The notes: generated by a model not told the origin, from the letters alone. Counted from the first letter of the stretch, positions 47,675-56,770 are shown. The stretch: DNA of 64,000 nucleotides from Roseovarius mucosus DSM 17069 (GCF_000768555.3 NZ_KN293977.1:1-64000); one strand, 5' to 3'. Program-made: numbers and translations.

Positions 47675-48529
47675 TCAGGCGCGCGACCAGGCGCGGGCGA
47701 TGGCGCGGGCAAGGATGATGCCCGCCGCGTGGCGTTTGAATTCGGCAGGACCGCGATTGTCCTCTGATGGATCAATGGCGGCCTGCATCGCGGTGATTGC
47801 GGCGATAACGGCATCCTCGCCGCAGGCGGTGCCGACAAGGGCCTCGCCTGCTGCCTCGGCCCAGATGGGCGTATCCGACAGGTTGGTCATGGCGATGGAA
47901 GCGGCGGTGCAGCGGTCGCCCAAGCGGGTGAGGATCACGGCGGCGGCGGCGGTGGCGTAATCGCCGATCTTGCGTTTCTGTTTTTCATAGGCCTGCCCGC
48001 CGGTGGGTGCGTCAAAGCTGACGGCGGTCAGGATTTCGTCGTCCTCACGGGCGGTGAGATAGGCGCTTTCGTAAAACTCTCGCGCGGGGATGTCGCGGCT
48101 GCCCGCAGGGCCGGTGACGTGGAATGTGGCATTCAGGCATTGCATGAGACCGGGCATGTCGTTGCCGGGATCGCCATTGGCGACATTGCCACCGACCGTG
48201 CCCATGGCGCGCACCTGCGGGTCGGCGATTTGAAGGGCTGCCTCGCGCAGGATGGGGGCGTGGGTGGTTAGGCCGGCATGGGCGATGATTTCTGCCTGCG
48301 TGACCATGGCCCCAAGGGTGATGCGGTGGCCGTCGATGGTGATCCCGCGCAACGCGTCGATGGCTTGCAGGTCGATGAGATGCGGCACCTCGGCCATGCG
48401 CAGCTTCATCATCGGGATGAGGCTGTGACCGCCTGCGATGACGCGGGCGTCGTCGCCGTGTTCTTGCAGCAGGGCCAAGGCGGCGGGCAGATCACCGGGG
48501 CGGTGATACTCGAATGCGGCTGGAATCAT
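47675..48529 (-). CDS. coxM: Aerobic CO dehydrogenase medium FAD subunit
   Basis: 284 residues of the FAD-binding domain family. The flavin signatures are [14 protein letters not shown] near residue 36 and [16 protein letters not shown] near residue 110. [21 protein letters not shown] at the N-terminus is standard for CoxM. The start at 48529 follows GGAG. It is the first gene of the cox unit, so the promoter should lie in 48530-48667, a stretch that contains two copies of GCACGAAATGCGA but no gene. Confidence 0.95.
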   Translation of the reverse strand: MIPAAFEYHRPGDLPAALALLQEHGDDARVIAGGHSLIPMMKLRMAEVPHLIDLQAIDALRGITIDGHRITLGAMVTQAEIIAHAGLTTHAPILREAALQIADPQVRAMGTVGGNVANGDPGNDMPGLMQCLNATFHVTGPAGSRDIPAREFYESAYLTAREDDEILTAVSFDAPTGGQAYEKQKRKIGDYATAAAAVILTRLGDRCTAASIAMTNLSDTPIWAEAAGEALVGTACGEDAVIAAITAMQAAIDPSEDNRGPAEFKRHAAGIILARAIARAWSRA

Positions 48530-48667
48530 GTGGTCTCCTCCCAAAGACGGGGCCGGGCGGCCTTGGGCGGGATTTGGAGAGGGCGGGCGCGGGTTGTCGC
48601 CTCACATGTCCTGAAAATCGCGGGTCGCTGCACGAAATGCGAAATGGTTGCACGAAATGCGAGTGTT

Positions 48668-49555
48668 TCAGGCGGCGAGCGTTTCGGCGCCGATGGGGTG
48701 CCACGCCTGCATCCGCGCTCGGAACCATGTGCGCTGGCGTTTGGCATATTGGCGGGTGGCGATGGTGGCGGCCTCGCGGGCCTGATCGAGGGTCATTTGC
48801 CCACGCAGATGCGCGATGAGTTCGGGCGCGCCGATCGCCTTCATCGACGGCAGGGCAGGGTCCCAGAGGGGCAGATTGGCGCGCGCCTCGTCCAGCGCCC
48901 CGGCGCCCAGCATTGCATCAAAACGGCGAGCGATACGGGCCCCAAGCCAATCCTTGTCGGCGGTGATCACGAGCGGCGTGCAGGTGCCGAGCGGCAGGAG
49001 AGGCGGCGGTGTGTCATCCTGCCATGCCGACAGCCCCCGGCCTGTGGCGCGCTGCACCTCCCAGGCGCGCTGCACGCGCATCGGATTGCGCGTGTCGATG
49101 CGGTCACGGGTCGTGGGGTCGAGCGCAGCCAGAAGGGGGGCAAGGCCCTGGCTGGCCAGCAGGTGATCTGCCTCGGCGCGGATCGCGGCGGGGGTTGCGG
49201 GGATTTCGGCCAGACCTTCGGTCAAGGCGCTGAAATAGAGGCCGGTGCCGCCGACGATGATGGGCCGCGCGGGTGCCTTGAGGATCGCTGCCACCTCGCG
49301 CAGCCAATGGCCGGTGGAATAGGGCGTGCGCGCGCCGACGTGACCATAAAGACGGTGGGGAAGATCAGCTTCGTCCTCGAGACTGGGCCGCGCGCTGAGA
49401 ATGCGCCAGTTTTCATAAACTTGCAGGGCGTCGGCGTTGACGATCACGCCGCCCTGGGTGCGGGCGATTTCCATCGCAAGCGCCGATTTGCCGCTGGCAG
49501 TGGGGCCGGCGATCAAGACGGGGCGGTCGGGGGCGATGTCAATGGGCAGGTGCAT
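48668..49555 (-). CDS. miaA: tRNA dimethylallyltransferase
   Basis: Adds the isopentenyl group to A37 of tRNAs that read UNN codons. 295 residues. The P-loop [10 protein letters not shown] lies at residues 17-26. [20 protein letters not shown] corresponds to the substrate-binding loop (DSMQVY in most relatives). [21 protein letters not shown] and [13 protein letters not shown] complete the family pattern. It is transcribed towards the cox cluster and is divergent from pyrH (141 bp). Confidence 0.96.
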   Translation of the reverse strand: MHLPIDIAPDRPVLIAGPTASGKSALAMEIARTQGGVIVNADALQVYENWRILSARPSLEDEADLPHRLYGHVGARTPYSTGHWLREVAAILKAPARPIIVGGTGLYFSALTEGLAEIPATPAAIRAEADHLLASQGLAPLLAALDPTTRDRIDTRNPMRVQRAWEVQRATGRGLSAWQDDTPPPLLPLGTCTPLVITADKDWLGARIARRFDAMLGAGALDEARANLPLWDPALPSMKAIGAPELIAHLRGQMTLDQAREAATIATRQYAKRQRTWFRARMQAWHPIGAETLAA

Positions 49556-49696
49556 AGGCCCCGGTTAACGCCAATCGCGCGGTTTGGCGAGGCGGTTTGC
49601 CGCCTTTTCCCCGCGAAACGGGGTGATCAGCGATTGCACATGGGCGGCATTTGCGACATTTTGCGCGGGATTGACACGACCGAGCGGAGAATGCCG

Positions 49697-50422
49697 ATGA
49701 CCACCCCGGAGAGAGCCAAATTCACCCGTGTGATGCTCAAGATTTCCGGGGAGGCTCTGATGGGGGATTTGGGGTATGGCCTGCATCCGCCCACGGTCGA
49801 GCGGATCGCGCGCGAGGTTAAGATCGTGCATGATCTGGGGGTCGAGATCTGCATGGTGATCGGGGGCGGCAACATTTTTCGCGGCTTGCAAGGCAGCGCG
49901 CAGGGGATGGAGCGCACGACCGCCGATTACATGGGCATGCTCGCCACGGTGATGAACGCGCTGGCGATGCAATCGGCGCTGGAGAAAATGGGCGTGTTCT
50001 GTCGGGTGATTTCGGCCATTCGCATGGATGAGGTGGCCGAGCCTTATATCCGCCGCCGCGCGGTGCGGCATCTGGAGAAAAAGCGCGTCTGCATCTTTGC
50101 CGCCGGAACCGGCAATCCCTATTTCACCACGGATACGGCGGCGACGTTGCGCGCCAATGAAATGGCCTGCGAGGCGATCTTCAAGGGGACCAAGGTGGAC
50201 GGCGTCTATGACAAGGACCCGATCAAGCACGCGGATGCCAAGCGGTTCGAGCGCGTGACCTATGACGAGGTTCTGGCGCAGCATCTGGGGGTGATGGATG
50301 CCTCTGCGATTGCACTGGCGCGGGACAATAACCTGCCGATCATCGTCTTCTCACTTGACGAACCGGGCGGGTTCAAGGGCATTCTGGCCGGTGAGGGCAC
50401 CTATACAACCGTGCACGGTTGA
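49697..50422 (+). CDS. pyrH: UMP kinase
   Basis: Phosphorylates UMP to UDP. A hexameric amino-acid-kinase fold of 241 residues: [57 protein letters not shown] and [13 protein letters not shown]. The start at 49697 is preferred to 49691 because GGAG is eight bases away. It begins the pyrH-frr-uppS-cdsA-dxr-rseP series, a conserved bacterial order. A long open frame fused upstream is antisense to coxM and miaA and is not real. Confidence 0.97.
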   Translation: MTTPERAKFTRVMLKISGEALMGDLGYGLHPPTVERIAREVKIVHDLGVEICMVIGGGNIFRGLQGSAQGMERTTADYMGMLATVMNALAMQSALEKMGVFCRVISAIRMDEVAEPYIRRRAVRHLEKKRVCIFAAGTGNPYFTTDTAATLRANEMACEAIFKGTKVDGVYDKDPIKHADAKRFERVTYDEVLAQHLGVMDASAIALARDNNLPIIVFSLDEPGGFKGILAGEGTYTTVHG

Positions 50423-50470
50423 TGCAAAACAAGGCTTAGACGCAAGAGCCGCAAGAAGGACCAAGACAAT

Positions 50471-51034
50471 ATGGCGGATGATATCGAAATCGACACAGGC
50501 GATCTGGAGCGCCGGATGGAAGGCGCGATGAGCGCACTCAAGACCGAGTTTGCCTCGTTGCGCACCGGGCGCGCCTCGGCCTCGATGCTGGAGCCGATCA
50601 TGGTCGATGCCTATGGCCAGAAAACCCCGATCAACCAAGTGGGCACGGTCAACGTGCCAGAGCCGCGGATGGTGACGGTCAATGTCTGGGACAAGGGGCT
50701 GGTCGGCAAGGTGGAAAAGGCCATTCGCGAGAGCGGTTTGGGCATCAATCCGCAGCTAAATGGCACGATCATCATGTTGCCGATCCCCGAGTTGAACGAG
50801 CAGCGCCGCAAGGAATTGACCAAAGTGGCGGCGCAATATGCCGAACACGCCCGCGTCGCCGTGCGCAATGTGCGCCGCGATGGCATGGATCAGATCAAGA
50901 AGGCCAAGGGCGATGGCATGTCGGAGGATGATCAGAAATTCTGGGAATCCGAGGTGCAATCCCTGACCGACCGTTTCATCAAGCATGTGGATGAATTGCT
51001 TGAGGGCAAGCAAGCGGAGATCATGCAGGTCTGA
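50471..51034 (+). CDS. frr: Ribosome recycling factor
   Basis: Splits the post-termination ribosome together with EF-G. 187 residues, the standard length. [63 protein letters not shown] and the long helical hairpin are all present. GGAC/GAAGGA precedes the ATG. Its stop codon overlaps the uppS start by one base (TGATG). Confidence 0.97.
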   Translation: MADDIEIDTGDLERRMEGAMSALKTEFASLRTGRASASMLEPIMVDAYGQKTPINQVGTVNVPEPRMVTVNVWDKGLVGKVEKAIRESGLGINPQLNGTIIMLPIPELNEQRRKELTKVAAQYAEHARVAVRNVRRDGMDQIKKAKGDGMSEDDQKFWESEVQSLTDRFIKHVDELLEGKQAEIMQV

Positions 51035-51777
51035 TGGCAAAAAGCGCGCCCATGGCAGGAATATCCGCGCCGGCCGAGGGGCCGCGCCATGTGGCGATCA
51101 TCATGGATGGCAACGGACGCTGGGCGCAAAAGCGCGGGCGTCCGCGCCTTTTCGGGCATCACGCCGGCGCGCGGCGGGTGCGTGAAATTGTGCAGGCCTG
51201 CCCCGGTTTGGGGGTCAAGTATCTGACGATCTTTGCCTTTTCCACCGAGAACTGGAAACGGACACAGACCGAGGTGGCCGGTCTCATGAGTCTCTTTCGC
51301 CGCTATATCATGAAGGAAATGCAGGAATTCGTGCGCGAGAACGTGCAGGTGCGTTTCATCGGGGACCGGCCGCGTCTGGATGCCAAGCTGCGCGGGCTGA
51401 TGGACGAGGCCGAGGCGATGACCGCGCATTGCACCGGCACGAACCTGACCATTGCCCTGAATTATGGGGGGCGCGATGAGGTATCGCGCGCCACGCGGCG
51501 GCTGGCAGAGGATGTGGCCGCAGGGCGGTTGCGCCCAGAGGATGTGGACGAGGAAACCTTGCCACGGTATCTGGATACCTATGTTTTGCCCGACCCCGAT
51601 CTGGTGATCCGCACCAGCGGCGAGGCGCGGATTTCCAATTTCCTGCTCTGGCAATCGGCCTATGCGGAATATGAGTTCATCGACACGCTCTGGCCGGATT
51701 TCACGCCGGATGTCTTTGCTGGATTGCTCGCGCAGTACGGCACGCGGGACCGCCGCTTTGGGGCTGTGCCTGCATGA
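51034..51777 (+). CDS. uppS: Undecaprenyl diphosphate synthase
   Basis: A cis-prenyltransferase making the C55 lipid carrier for peptidoglycan and other glycans. 247 residues. The catalytic D25 lies in HVAIIMDGNGRWA. FAFSTENWKR, ALNYGGRDE, PDPDLVIRTSGEARISNFLLWQ and YAEYEF are family signatures. It is translationally coupled to frr at its start and overlaps cdsA by four bases at its end. Confidence 0.97.
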   Translation: MAKSAPMAGISAPAEGPRHVAIIMDGNGRWAQKRGRPRLFGHHAGARRVREIVQACPGLGVKYLTIFAFSTENWKRTQTEVAGLMSLFRRYIMKEMQEFVRENVQVRFIGDRPRLDAKLRGLMDEAEAMTAHCTGTNLTIALNYGGRDEVSRATRRLAEDVAAGRLRPEDVDEETLPRYLDTYVLPDPDLVIRTSGEARISNFLLWQSAYAEYEFIDTLWPDFTPDVFAGLLAQYGTRDRRFGAVPA

Positions 51778-52553
51778 GCGGCGCGGCGCGTTGGGCTGAT
51801 CTCTGGCCCCGGCTTGTGTCGGGTATCGTGCTGATCGTCGTGGGCGCGGTTGAGATCTGGGTAGGTGGATTACCCTTTGCCGCGCTGGTCTGTGCGCTGG
51901 CGGGCGCGATGATCTGGGAAGCCGCGCGGATGTTCGCGGCCCGTGATGCGCTGCGCTCTGGCGTGCTGGCGGCGGTGGCTGTGGCGCTGGCACTGTGGCT
52001 GCCGGGGATCATGGTCTTGCCTCTTTTGCTGGCGGCAGTGATGGTCGCGTCAAGCTCAATCGAGCGCGAGCGCGGGCCGTTCTTTGCGCTGGCGCTCTGG
52101 GCGCTATTGGGCTGTTATGCCATGGGCACGCTGCGCGCTGAGGCCGGTTTGGTCTGGGTCTTGTGGCTGGTCGCGGTTGTGGTGATCTCGGATGTGGCGG
52201 GGTACTTTGCCGGGCGCATTCTGGGCGGGCCCAAGTTCTGGCCACGGTTCAGCCCCAAGAAAACATGGTCCGGCACGATTGCGGGCTGGATTGGTGCGGC
52301 GGTGATCGGGCTGATCTTTGCCGGGCCGACCGGGGCAGGTCTTGCGCTGGTGCCTTTGTCGGTGCTGGTAGGCTTTGCCGGGCAGATGGGGGATATTGCC
52401 GAAAGCGCGGCCAAGCGGCTGCGTGGGGTCAAGGACAGTTCCAACCTCATCCCGGGTCATGGCGGTGTTCTGGACCGGTTCGATGCGATGCTGGGCGCGG
52501 CGCTGGTTGTGGTGATCCTTTGGGCGCTGGGTCTCTTGCCGGGGGTGGCATGA
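51774..52553 (+). CDS. cdsA: Phosphatidate cytidylyltransferase
   Basis: Makes CDP-diacylglycerol, the precursor of all phospholipids including the Pcs product. 259 residues, multi-spanning. The CdsA signature is seen in VISDVAGYFAGRILGG, SPKKTWSGTIAG and KDSSNLIPGHGGVLDRFDAML. ATGA overlaps join it to uppS and dxr. Confidence 0.95.
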   Translation: MSGAARWADLWPRLVSGIVLIVVGAVEIWVGGLPFAALVCALAGAMIWEAARMFAARDALRSGVLAAVAVALALWLPGIMVLPLLLAAVMVASSSIERERGPFFALALWALLGCYAMGTLRAEAGLVWVLWLVAVVVISDVAGYFAGRILGGPKFWPRFSPKKTWSGTIAGWIGAAVIGLIFAGPTGAGLALVPLSVLVGFAGQMGDIAESAAKRLRGVKDSSNLIPGHGGVLDRFDAMLGAALVVVILWALGLLPGVA

Positions 52554-53728
52554 AACGTATTTCCATTTTGGGCGCGACCGGTTCTGTCGGGCAGAACACA
52601 ATTGACCTGATCCGCCGCGCGCCGGGGGCCTATCAGGTGGTGGCGCTGACGGGCGGGCATCATATCGACCAGCTGGCGCGGGATGCGATTGATCTGGGGG
52701 CCGAAGTGGCGGTGACGGCGCATGACGATCTGCTGGTGTCCCTGCGCGAGGCGCTGAGGGGCAGCAAGGTCGAGGCGGCGGCGGGCAAGGCCGCGCTGAT
52801 CGAGGCGGCCAGCCGTCCGGCGCAATGGGTCATGTCGGCCATCGTTGGGGCCGCCGGGCTGGCCCCCGGTCTGGCGGCGCTGGAGCAGGGCGCGACGCTG
52901 GCCTTGGCCAACAAGGAATCGCTTGTGACGGCGGGGGCGCTGATGATGCGCACCGCGCGCGCCAACCGCGCCAATATCCTGCCGGTGGACAGTGAGCATT
53001 CGGCGATTTTTCAGGCGCTGGTCGGCGAGGATGCTGCCGCTGTGAGCCGGGTCATCATCACCGCCTCGGGCGGGGCATTTCGCGATTGGCCGCTGGAGCG
53101 GCTGGCCGCCGCTACCGTGGCCGAGGCGTCGAGCCATCCCAATTGGGCCATGGGGCAGAGGATCACCATCGATTCCGCCTCGATGTTCAACAAGGCGATG
53201 GAGATGATCGAGGCGCGGGAATTCTTTGGCTTTACCCCCGATCAGATCGAGGTGTTGATCCATCCCCAATCGCTTGTGCATGCGCTGGTGGGGTTCTGCG
53301 ACGGGGCGCTCATGGCGCATGTGGGGCCGCCCGATATGCGCCATGCCATCGGCTACGCGCTGAACTGGCCGCAGCGTCAGGCGCTGCCGGTGGCGGCGCT
53401 GGATCTGGCGGCGATTGGCACGCTGGAATTTCGCCCGCCTGATCCCGAGCGTTATCCCGCGCTGCGGCTGGCGCGTGAGGTGATGCAGGCGCGCGGCCTC
53501 TCGGGGGCGGTGTTCAACGCCGCCAAGGAGCGGGCGCTGGACCATTTCATCGCAGGACGGATCGGATTTACCGACATGAACATCGTGGTGGAGGAGGTTT
53601 TGACCGCCTTGCACGATGCGCCCGAGGCGCGGAATTCCGAGATGACCCTTGATGTGGTGGCGCATATGGACCATCTGGCTAGGAAGCAGGCCGATCTGGT
53701 CGTGTCTCAGCGAAAAACCCAAGGATAA
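52550..53728 (+). CDS. dxr: 1-Deoxy-D-xylulose 5-phosphate reductoisomerase
   Basis: The second step of the MEP isoprenoid pathway, feeding UppS. 392 residues. The NADPH site is ILGATGSVGQNTIDLI. LANKESLVTAG, PVDSEHSAIFQAL, ITASGGAFRDWP, HPNWAMGQRITIDSASMFNK and HPQSLVHALVGF define the metal and substrate sites. The ATG overlaps the cdsA stop. An in-frame upstream extension lies inside cdsA and is rejected. Confidence 0.97.
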   Translation: MKRISILGATGSVGQNTIDLIRRAPGAYQVVALTGGHHIDQLARDAIDLGAEVAVTAHDDLLVSLREALRGSKVEAAAGKAALIEAASRPAQWVMSAIVGAAGLAPGLAALEQGATLALANKESLVTAGALMMRTARANRANILPVDSEHSAIFQALVGEDAAAVSRVIITASGGAFRDWPLERLAAATVAEASSHPNWAMGQRITIDSASMFNKAMEMIEAREFFGFTPDQIEVLIHPQSLVHALVGFCDGALMAHVGPPDMRHAIGYALNWPQRQALPVAALDLAAIGTLEFRPPDPERYPALRLAREVMQARGLSGAVFNAAKERALDHFIAGRIGFTDMNIVVEEVLTALHDAPEARNSEMTLDVVAHMDHLARKQADLVVSQRKTQG

Positions 53729-53731
53729 AGT

Positions 53732-55081
53732 GTGGAAATTCTGACCTCTCTGCCGCAGTTCGGCAATCTGTTCCTGACCCTTGCGGCCTTTGTCGTGGCC
53801 TTGTCGGTGATCGTCGCCGTCCATGAATATGGCCATTACATCGTCGGGCGCTGGTCGGGGATCAAGGCCGAGGTGTTCTCGCTTGGGTTTGGTCCGGTGC
53901 TGTTTTCGCGGATGGACCGGCATGGGACCCGTTGGCAGATCGCTGCCTTGCCCTTTGGTGGATATGTCAAGTTTCTCGGCGATGCCGATGCCGCGAGTGG
54001 CAAGGATGGCGCGGCGATGGCGGCGCTGCCGTCTGAACGACTGCGCCAGACCATGCATGGCGCGCCTCTCTGGGCGCGCACGGCGACGGTGGCGGCGGGG
54101 CCGATATTCAATTTCATTCTGTCCATCGTGATTTTCAGCGCTGTGATGATGACTGGTGGCAAGACCGCCGATCCGTTGACGGTGGGGGCATTGAAGCCGC
54201 TGCCGGTAGCTGGGATCACGCTAGAGCCGGGCGACCGGGTGCTGAGCATCGAAGGCCATCCCCTGCCGGATGTGGCGGCGGGCGAGGTCTATGACGACAT
54301 GATCGACGCGCTGCCGCGCGTGGCGCTGCTCAGCTACAGGGTCGAACGTGCAGGGCGCGAGATCGAGGCGACGGGGCCACAGCTCATGCCGCCCTTGATC
54401 AGCGGGCTTGCGCCGCAATCGGCGGCATTTGCTGCGGATCTGGAGGCGGGCGATGTCATCACGGCGGTTAACGGCACGCCGATTGTGGCCTTTGAAGAGC
54501 TCAAGGTTGTGGTCGAGGGATCGAACGGGGCACCTCTGACGCTGACAGTGTGGCGCGAGGGTCGCGGGACCCACGAGGTCTCGATCTCGCCGCGCCGGGT
54601 GGACGAGCCGCAGCCTGAGGGCGGGTTTCGCACCGAATGGCGAATCGGGATTGCGGGCGGCATGGCGTTCGAGCCTGCGACAGAGCGGCTGGGGCTGATC
54701 GAGGCGGTGGGCGATGCGGTGGCGCAGATCGGCGACATCATCCAAAGCTCGCTCTCGGGTCTCTATCACATGATCACGGGCGCGATCAGCAGTTGCAACA
54801 TGTCCGGGCCGATCGGTATCGCGCAGGTTTCGGGGGCGATGGCCAGTCAGGGCGCGCAGAGTTTCATCTGGTTCATTGCGGTGCTGTCGACGGCGGTGGG
54901 GCTACTCAATCTCTTTCCGGTGCCGGTTCTGGATGGCGGGCATTTGGTGTTTTATGCCTATGAGGCGGTCGCGGGCCGTCCGCCGAGCGAGCGGGCACTG
55001 CGTGTGCTGATGACCGTGGGGCTGACGCTTATCCTGTCGCTGATGCTGTTCGCGCTCTTCAACGATATTTTCTGCCCCTGA
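53732..55081 (+). CDS. rseP: RIP zinc metalloprotease RseP
   Basis: A site-2-type intramembrane protease that releases membrane-bound anti-sigma factors. 449 residues from a GTG start (AAGGA upstream). The zinc motif HEYGH lies at 31-35 and the third ligand in VLDGGH near the C-terminus. Two PDZ-like regions lie between (GDRVLSIEGHPLPDV, AGDVITAVNGTPIVAFEEL). It closes the conserved series. The bamA gene that usually follows is absent here; an OsmC gene comes next. Confidence 0.95.
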   Translation: MEILTSLPQFGNLFLTLAAFVVALSVIVAVHEYGHYIVGRWSGIKAEVFSLGFGPVLFSRMDRHGTRWQIAALPFGGYVKFLGDADAASGKDGAAMAALPSERLRQTMHGAPLWARTATVAAGPIFNFILSIVIFSAVMMTGGKTADPLTVGALKPLPVAGITLEPGDRVLSIEGHPLPDVAAGEVYDDMIDALPRVALLSYRVERAGREIEATGPQLMPPLISGLAPQSAAFAADLEAGDVITAVNGTPIVAFEELKVVVEGSNGAPLTLTVWREGRGTHEVSISPRRVDEPQPEGGFRTEWRIGIAGGMAFEPATERLGLIEAVGDAVAQIGDIIQSSLSGLYHMITGAISSCNMSGPIGIAQVSGAMASQGAQSFIWFIAVLSTAVGLLNLFPVPVLDGGHLVFYAYEAVAGRPPSERALRVLMTVGLTLILSLMLFALFNDIFCP

Positions 55082-55160
55082 GGGCGGGTGCGGCTATCCT
55101 GACTTGTCTGGCGCGACGATTTCGCGCGATGCTGCGCGTGTTATAAGGGGAGCGCAGAGC

Positions 55161-55631
55161 ATGTCAGAGCATGACTATACTGCCCGCGTCGTCTGGACCG
55201 GAAACCGGGGCGAGGGGACGCAGCATTACAAAGGGTATGACCGCACCTGGAATGTCGAGACGCCGGGCAAGCCGGTCATCCATTGCTCCAACGATCCGCT
55301 GCTGGGGGGAAACCCCGGCCTGCACAACCCCGAGGACATGCTGATTGCCGCGCTCAGCGCCTGTCATATGCTGTGGTTTCTGCATCTGGCGAGTGACGCA
55401 GGCATTGCCGTGCAATCCTACGAAGACGATCCGCTGGCGGTGGGGGAGACCGACAGCGCCGGGGCGAGCCGGTTTCTGCGCGCCACGCTGCGGCCAAGGA
55501 TTGCGGTGCCGGCGGGAACCGACCTTGCCCAAGCCGATGCGCTGCATGGGCAGGTCCATGCCTTTTGCTTTATTGCGCGATCGGTGAATTTTCCGGTGAG
55601 CTACGCGGCGCGCTACCGGGTTCTGGCGTGA
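55161..55631 (+). CDS. OsmC-family peroxide-reducing protein
   Basis: 156 residues of the OsmC/Ohr superfamily. The family shows LLGGNPGLHNPEDMLIAALSACHMLWFLHLA with the first redox cysteine in SACHM, and a second cysteine in HAFCFIARS near the C-terminus. Two cysteines are used to reduce organic hydroperoxides in this fold. The start at 55161 follows GGGGAGC. It stands between rseP and a cobalamin riboswitch. Confidence 0.88.
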   Translation: MSEHDYTARVVWTGNRGEGTQHYKGYDRTWNVETPGKPVIHCSNDPLLGGNPGLHNPEDMLIAALSACHMLWFLHLASDAGIAVQSYEDDPLAVGETDSAGASRFLRATLRPRIAVPAGTDLAQADALHGQVHAFCFIARSVNFPVSYAARYRVLA

Positions 55632-55689
55632 GTGGTCCGGGCGGCGTCGGTTTCAGGCTTGCAGCTTGGGGGCCCGCGCGTCTAGGCTG

Positions 55690-55870
55690 AACCTGTCAGG
55701 GTGCCGCCCTTTGGGGCGGAGAATTGGGAAGCCGGTGCAAGTCCGGCGCTGCCCCCGCAACGGTAAGGAAGGGCGTTTCGGCAATAGGCCACTGGGCAGG
55801 TTTGCCCGGGAAGGTGCCGCAACGCGAGGGCCGCAAGGCCTGCCGTCCAAGCCCGGAAACCAGCCTTGGC
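55690..55870 (+). ncRNA. Cobalamin riboswitch
   Basis: Contains the B12-box region GCCGGTGCAAGTCCGGCGC followed by CCCCGCAACGGTAA (about 55731-55765), the GCCACTG element, a long paired arm, and the closing AAGCCCGGAAACCAGCC near 55849-55865 expected for the loop-loop contact. The element reads on the plus strand and ends about 120 bases before the next start codon. It should repress the downstream gene when adenosylcobalamin is bound. Confidence 0.92.
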
Positions 55871-55992
55871 GTGACGTCGAATCGCGGGGTGCGGTGCGGG
55901 CGTGCGCGCGCCAAGCCGGATGCTCTGACGTGCCATGTCCCTTGCCGCTCTCGCCCCATCCGGCCCGGGGTGCGGTCGGGGAGAAGAGCAAG

Positions 55993-56262
55993 ATGGGCTT
56001 TCAACGAATCATGGATGGGCTTGAGAGCAGCCCGGCGACCGGGTCACAGGCGATGCAGGCCGCGCGGTTGGGGTTCCTGCAGTGGGCCTGCGCGGTCGAT
56101 GGGCCGGTCACGTCACAGCTTGTGAGGGCCGCGTTGGAAAGTCCGGAGGCGCGGACCGCCGAGAGCGACGCGGCGCGGGCCTTTGTCGGGGTCCTGCAAG
56201 AGGCCTGCCGGGCCTTTCAGGTCAAACCGATGCGGCGCGGACGGGCGCGGATTCTGCATTGA
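55993..56262 (+). CDS. Unrecognised small protein under a cobalamin riboswitch
   Basis: 89 residues, no signal peptide or membrane helix. Mostly helical in appearance (AMQAARLGFLQWACAVDG, DAARAFVGVLQEACRAF), with a basic C-terminal tail (MRRGRARILH) and two cysteines. The ATG at 55993 follows GGGGAGAAG, and it is the first frame after the riboswitch on that strand. It is not one of the usual B12-switch targets (metE, nrd, btu, cob or cbt genes). Its leader alone ties it to cobalamin or cobalt metabolism. Function unknown. Confidence 0.65.
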   Translation: MGFQRIMDGLESSPATGSQAMQAARLGFLQWACAVDGPVTSQLVRAALESPEARTAESDAARAFVGVLQEACRAFQVKPMRRGRARILH

Positions 56263-56340
56263 GGGCAGGGCCGTGGGGCCAATAGCGACCAGAGGGCCAC
56301 CCGTTCGGTCATGTCACTGAATATCTCTGCCTTGCGTTTG

Positions 56341-56387
56341 CGCAATAAAAAACGGCGGCACCAGGGAGGAGGAGGGGTGCCGCCGTT
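56341..56387 (-). ncRNA. CcsR-type CCUCC-loop sRNA 4 with terminator
   Basis: AACGGCGGCACC/GGTGCCGCCGTT arms (56351-56387) enclose CCTCCTCCTCCCT on the minus strand. The stem is followed by TTTTTTATT, a strong intrinsic terminator that ends the whole DUF1127-sRNA unit. The CUCC-rich loop mimics an anti-Shine-Dalgarno sequence. Confidence 0.85.
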
Positions 56388-56399
56388 TCCTATACGTCC

Positions 56400-56422
56400 G
56401 GCCCAGGGAGGAGGAGAGGGCC
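56400..56422 (-). ncRNA. CcsR-type CCUCC-loop sRNA 3
   Basis: GGCCC/GGGCC stem with CTCCTCCTCCCT in the loop on the minus strand. It is the third of four tandem hairpins downstream of the DUF1127 gene. Confidence 0.75.
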
Positions 56423-56469
56423 TTTCGCAAAACATAAGGACTTGTTCAGTCCCGATTTGACGGCCCCGA

Positions 56470-56492
56470 GCATCAGGGAGGAGGAAAGATGC
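56470..56492 (-). ncRNA. CcsR-type CCUCC-loop sRNA 2
   Basis: GCATC/GATGC stem enclosing TTTCCTCCTCCCT on the minus strand. The second tandem element. Confidence 0.75.
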
Positions 56493-56506
56493 CCGTGACC
56501 GTAACA

Positions 56507-56535
56507 GATACCCCAGGGAGGAGGAGGGGGGTACC
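56507..56535 (-). ncRNA. CcsR-type CCUCC-loop sRNA 1
   Basis: GGTACCCC/GGGGTATC stem (one mismatch) enclosing CCTCCTCCTCCCT on the minus strand. It begins 11 bases after the DUF1127 stop codon and is probably cut from the same transcript. Confidence 0.75.
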
Positions 56536-56545
56536 TGATCTCTTA

Positions 56546-56770
56546 TTACGACCGGTGGCCGTAAACTGTTTCATGCGCAACGCGGCGAATTTCGCTACGG
56601 TGCAGGCCCAGATCGGCAAGGTCATGCGCGCTGAGTTGCGACAGTTCATTGACCGTGCGGCGATAGGTGCGATAATTCACGACGCGCTGCATTGCAGCGT
56701 AGACAGCCGCGCTCAGGTCTTCGCCAAGGACGGCGGCGGCGGAGCGGCTGGTATTGAGCGTGGTCGGCAT
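56546..56770 (-). CDS. ccaF1: DUF1127 RNA-associated protein (CcaF1-like)
   Basis: 74 residues. The DUF1127 core is YRTYRRTVNELSQLSAHDLADLGLHRSEIRRVAHE. In Rhodobacter sphaeroides a DUF1127 gene of this size (CcaF1) is followed by four CCUCCUCCC-motif sRNAs (CcsR1-4) made from the same transcript; CcaF1 binds RNA and influences their maturation under oxidative stress. The same arrangement is seen here, with four hairpins and a terminator directly downstream. AAGGA lies ten bases before the ATG. A stress sigma-factor (RpoH-type) promoter is expected in 56771-57020, but I could not fix one. Confidence 0.88.
   Translation of the reverse strand: MPTTLNTSRSAAAVLGEDLSAAVYAAMQRVVNYRTYRRTVNELSQLSAHDLADLGLHRSEIRRVAHETVYGHRS

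Noticed and set aside
48634..48664. Direct repeat GCACGAAATGCGA before coxM
   Set aside because: Only two adjacent copies, probably local slippage; it does not resemble a CRISPR or a known operator.
48278..49690. Long plus-strand open frame continuous with pyrH
   Set aside because: It is antisense to coxM and miaA, both clear genes. Its sequence has no family features, and pyrH has its own start and ribosome binding site at 49697.
52457..54058. 533-codon minus-strand open frame
   Set aside because: Antisense to dxr and rseP; no recognisable domain.
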